From contig DAOVAK010000122.1 of assembly GCA_030671095.1 (NCBI GenBank), forward strand, positions 1 through 7,359: 7,359 nucleotides of DNA. Direction: 5' to 3'. The stretch comes from Deltaproteobacteria bacterium (GTDB taxonomy: Bacteria > Desulfobacterota > DSM-4660 > Desulfatiglandales > HGW-15). This document shows, in pieces, positions 6,593-7,359 of this stretch. Both the position numbers and the translations under genes were made by a program. The number at the start of each line of letters is the position of its first letter. The first letter of the stretch is position 1. The notes below the pieces were generated by a model. That model saw only the letters and a program-made list of their open reading frames with translations, did not search any database and was not told where the DNA came from.

Positions 6593-7242
6593 AAAGTCGA
6601 CCCTTTGCCCGCTTTCATGATCCGCGCCAGTTCCAGCATGCTTTTTGCTGTCTCCCTCGCCGTCTTCAGTCCATATTCATCCTTTAACACCTGCTTCCTG
6701 TCCTTGGGATCGAACTCTCCTGTACCTGAAAGACTTGATACACCACCGCCTCCAAACGTGGCCATGGTACCCGTAGTGGCGATCACCATCTGGAAAGTCA
6801 TAAACGCCCAATGGATGCTGTTTAGGGTGGTCTCGATACCCGTATTTCTGAACCAGCCCACGGCAATGGCTCCACCCACCTTATGTTTCAACTTGCCCCC
6901 GTAATGTTTGCCATGAATGAAGCAGCGCAGGCGGTCCAGGGCAGAAGCCAGACGGCCTGACAGTCTGCCCAGATAGACCGGGCTGGCAACCATCAGGGCG
7001 TCCGCTTCAAGGACTTTGGGGAAGAGGTCCTGGATGTCGTCCTCTACAGAGCAGTAACTTCCTTCCCTCTGTTTGGCCATACACCAGTTGCAGTGGATAC
7101 AATCTTCGATCTTCTTGTCATGAAGCGTGAAGACTTCGGTTTTTACGCCATCCTGCTCAACAGCCTTCAGCCCCTCCCTCAATATCAACTCCGTGTTCGA
7201 GCCTTTGATTGGGCTTCCACAAATGCCTAAGAAATGTATCAT
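6589..7242 (-). CDS. Iron-sulfur flavoprotein (NADPH-dependent FMN reductase-like fold)
   Basis: A cytoplasmic flavodoxin-like protein of 217 residues that should bind FMN and one [4Fe-4S] cluster and act as an electron carrier or small-molecule reductase, as in the archaeal/clostridial Isf family. Seen directly: an N-terminal beta strand running into GSPIKGSNT (9-17) for the FMN phosphate; a compact cluster motif C48-x2-C51-x2-C54-x9-C64; and ASPVYLGRLSGRL (86-98) for the flavin ring. The last Cys spacing is longer than the 4-7 residues usual in Isf. I start it at the ATG at 7240-7242, because GGGAGG lies 5 nt upstream. An in-frame TTG at 7255-7257 would add five residues but would place the Shine-Dalgarno inside the gene. 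Its TGA overlaps the DUF362 ATG by 4 nt, making a two-gene unit. The electron donor and substrate are unknown. Confidence 0.88.
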   Translation of the reverse strand: MIHFLGICGSPIKGSNTELILREGLKAVEQDGVKTEVFTLHDKKIEDCIHCNWCMAKQREGSYCSVEDDIQDLFPKVLEADALMVASPVYLGRLSGRLASALDRLRCFIHGKHYGGKLKHKVGGAIAVGWFRNTGIETTLNSIHWAFMTFQMVIATTGTMATFGGGGVSSLSGTGEFDPKDRKQVLKDEYGLKTARETAKSMLELARIMKAGKGSTL

Positions 7243-7279
7243 TGCTCCCTCCCACAATGCGAATTTTGTGCATGCAGTC

Positions 7280-7306
7280 TGTGAATTTTTACTGGTTTAC
7301 TTCACA
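7280..7306. promoter_or_regulatory. Possible operator upstream of the flavoprotein gene
   Basis: TGTGAA (7280-7285) and TTCACA (7301-7306) form a perfect 6-bp inverted repeat with half-site centres 21 bp apart, about two helical turns. It lies 38-64 nt before the flavoprotein ATG. A GAATTTT direct repeat (7261-7267 and 7283-7289, 22 bp apart) overlaps it. The spacing is too wide for a CRP/FNR-type site. I found no clear -35/-10 pair here. Six-base arms can occur by chance, so confidence is low. Confidence 0.22.
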
Positions 7307-7359
7307 TTTGATAGATACAACGAAAGAGGGCACGAATACAAGGGAATTGATCTTTGTCA

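Noticed and set aside
7243..7257. Upstream TTG start adding five residues to the flavoprotein
   Set aside because: The added codons are the Shine-Dalgarno itself (GGGAGG), and the family begins at the beta strand directly after the ATG at 7242.
1..7359. CRISPR array, transposase, integrase, tRNA, rRNA or toxin-antitoxin genes
   Set aside because: No regularly spaced repeats, terminal inverted repeats, tRNA-like cloverleaf or matching protein motifs were seen on either strand.

Overview
The window reads as an ordinary metabolic stretch of an anaerobic bacterial chromosome, most likely a Desulfobacterota-type (former deltaproteobacterial) sulfate reducer or syntroph. This rests on gene content: an oxygen-sensitive 2-oxoacid:ferredoxin oxidoreductase, an AMP-forming acyl-CoA synthetase, a DUF362 protein and an iron-sulfur flavoprotein. 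A TTGACC/TTAAA-type promoter is also present. The taxonomic placement is an inference, not a match I could check.

Layout. Six protein genes fill the window and no gap exceeds 300 bases. On the minus strand, reading right to left from 4352, come a membrane-anchored TPR protein, an acyl-CoA synthetase 34 nt downstream, and after a 212-nt leader the alpha subunit of indolepyruvate ferredoxin oxidoreductase. The last runs off the left edge at base 1, probably with only a few residues missing. On the plus strand, a DedA-family membrane protein (4630-5250) starts from a 277-nt divergent intergenic region with plausible promoters in both directions. It converges, 40 nt away, on a second minus-strand pair: a DUF362 protein (5291-6592) coupled by an ATGA overlap to an upstream iron-sulfur flavoprotein (6589-7242).

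Function. IorA with its partner IorB (expected beyond the left edge) would turn aryl-pyruvates from aromatic amino acids into aryl-acetyl-CoA, reducing ferredoxin. The neighbouring AMP-forming ligase could activate the matching aryl- or acyl-acetate, or work on another carboxylic acid; its substrate cannot be read from the sequence. The flavoprotein/DUF362 pair looks like a small Fe-S/flavin redox unit of unknown substrate. The TPR and DedA proteins are envelope proteins with no evident link to the catabolic genes.

No mobile element, CRISPR array, tRNA or rRNA was found. The points most worth checking are a Cys-to-His replacement in the first ferredoxin-like cluster of IorA, a hydrogenase-small-subunit/NuoB-like cysteine pattern at the C-terminus of the DUF362 protein, competing inverted repeats ahead of iorA, and a hairpin-containing dedA leader lacking a clear Shine-Dalgarno sequence. 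I did not see a convincing new multi-gene system.
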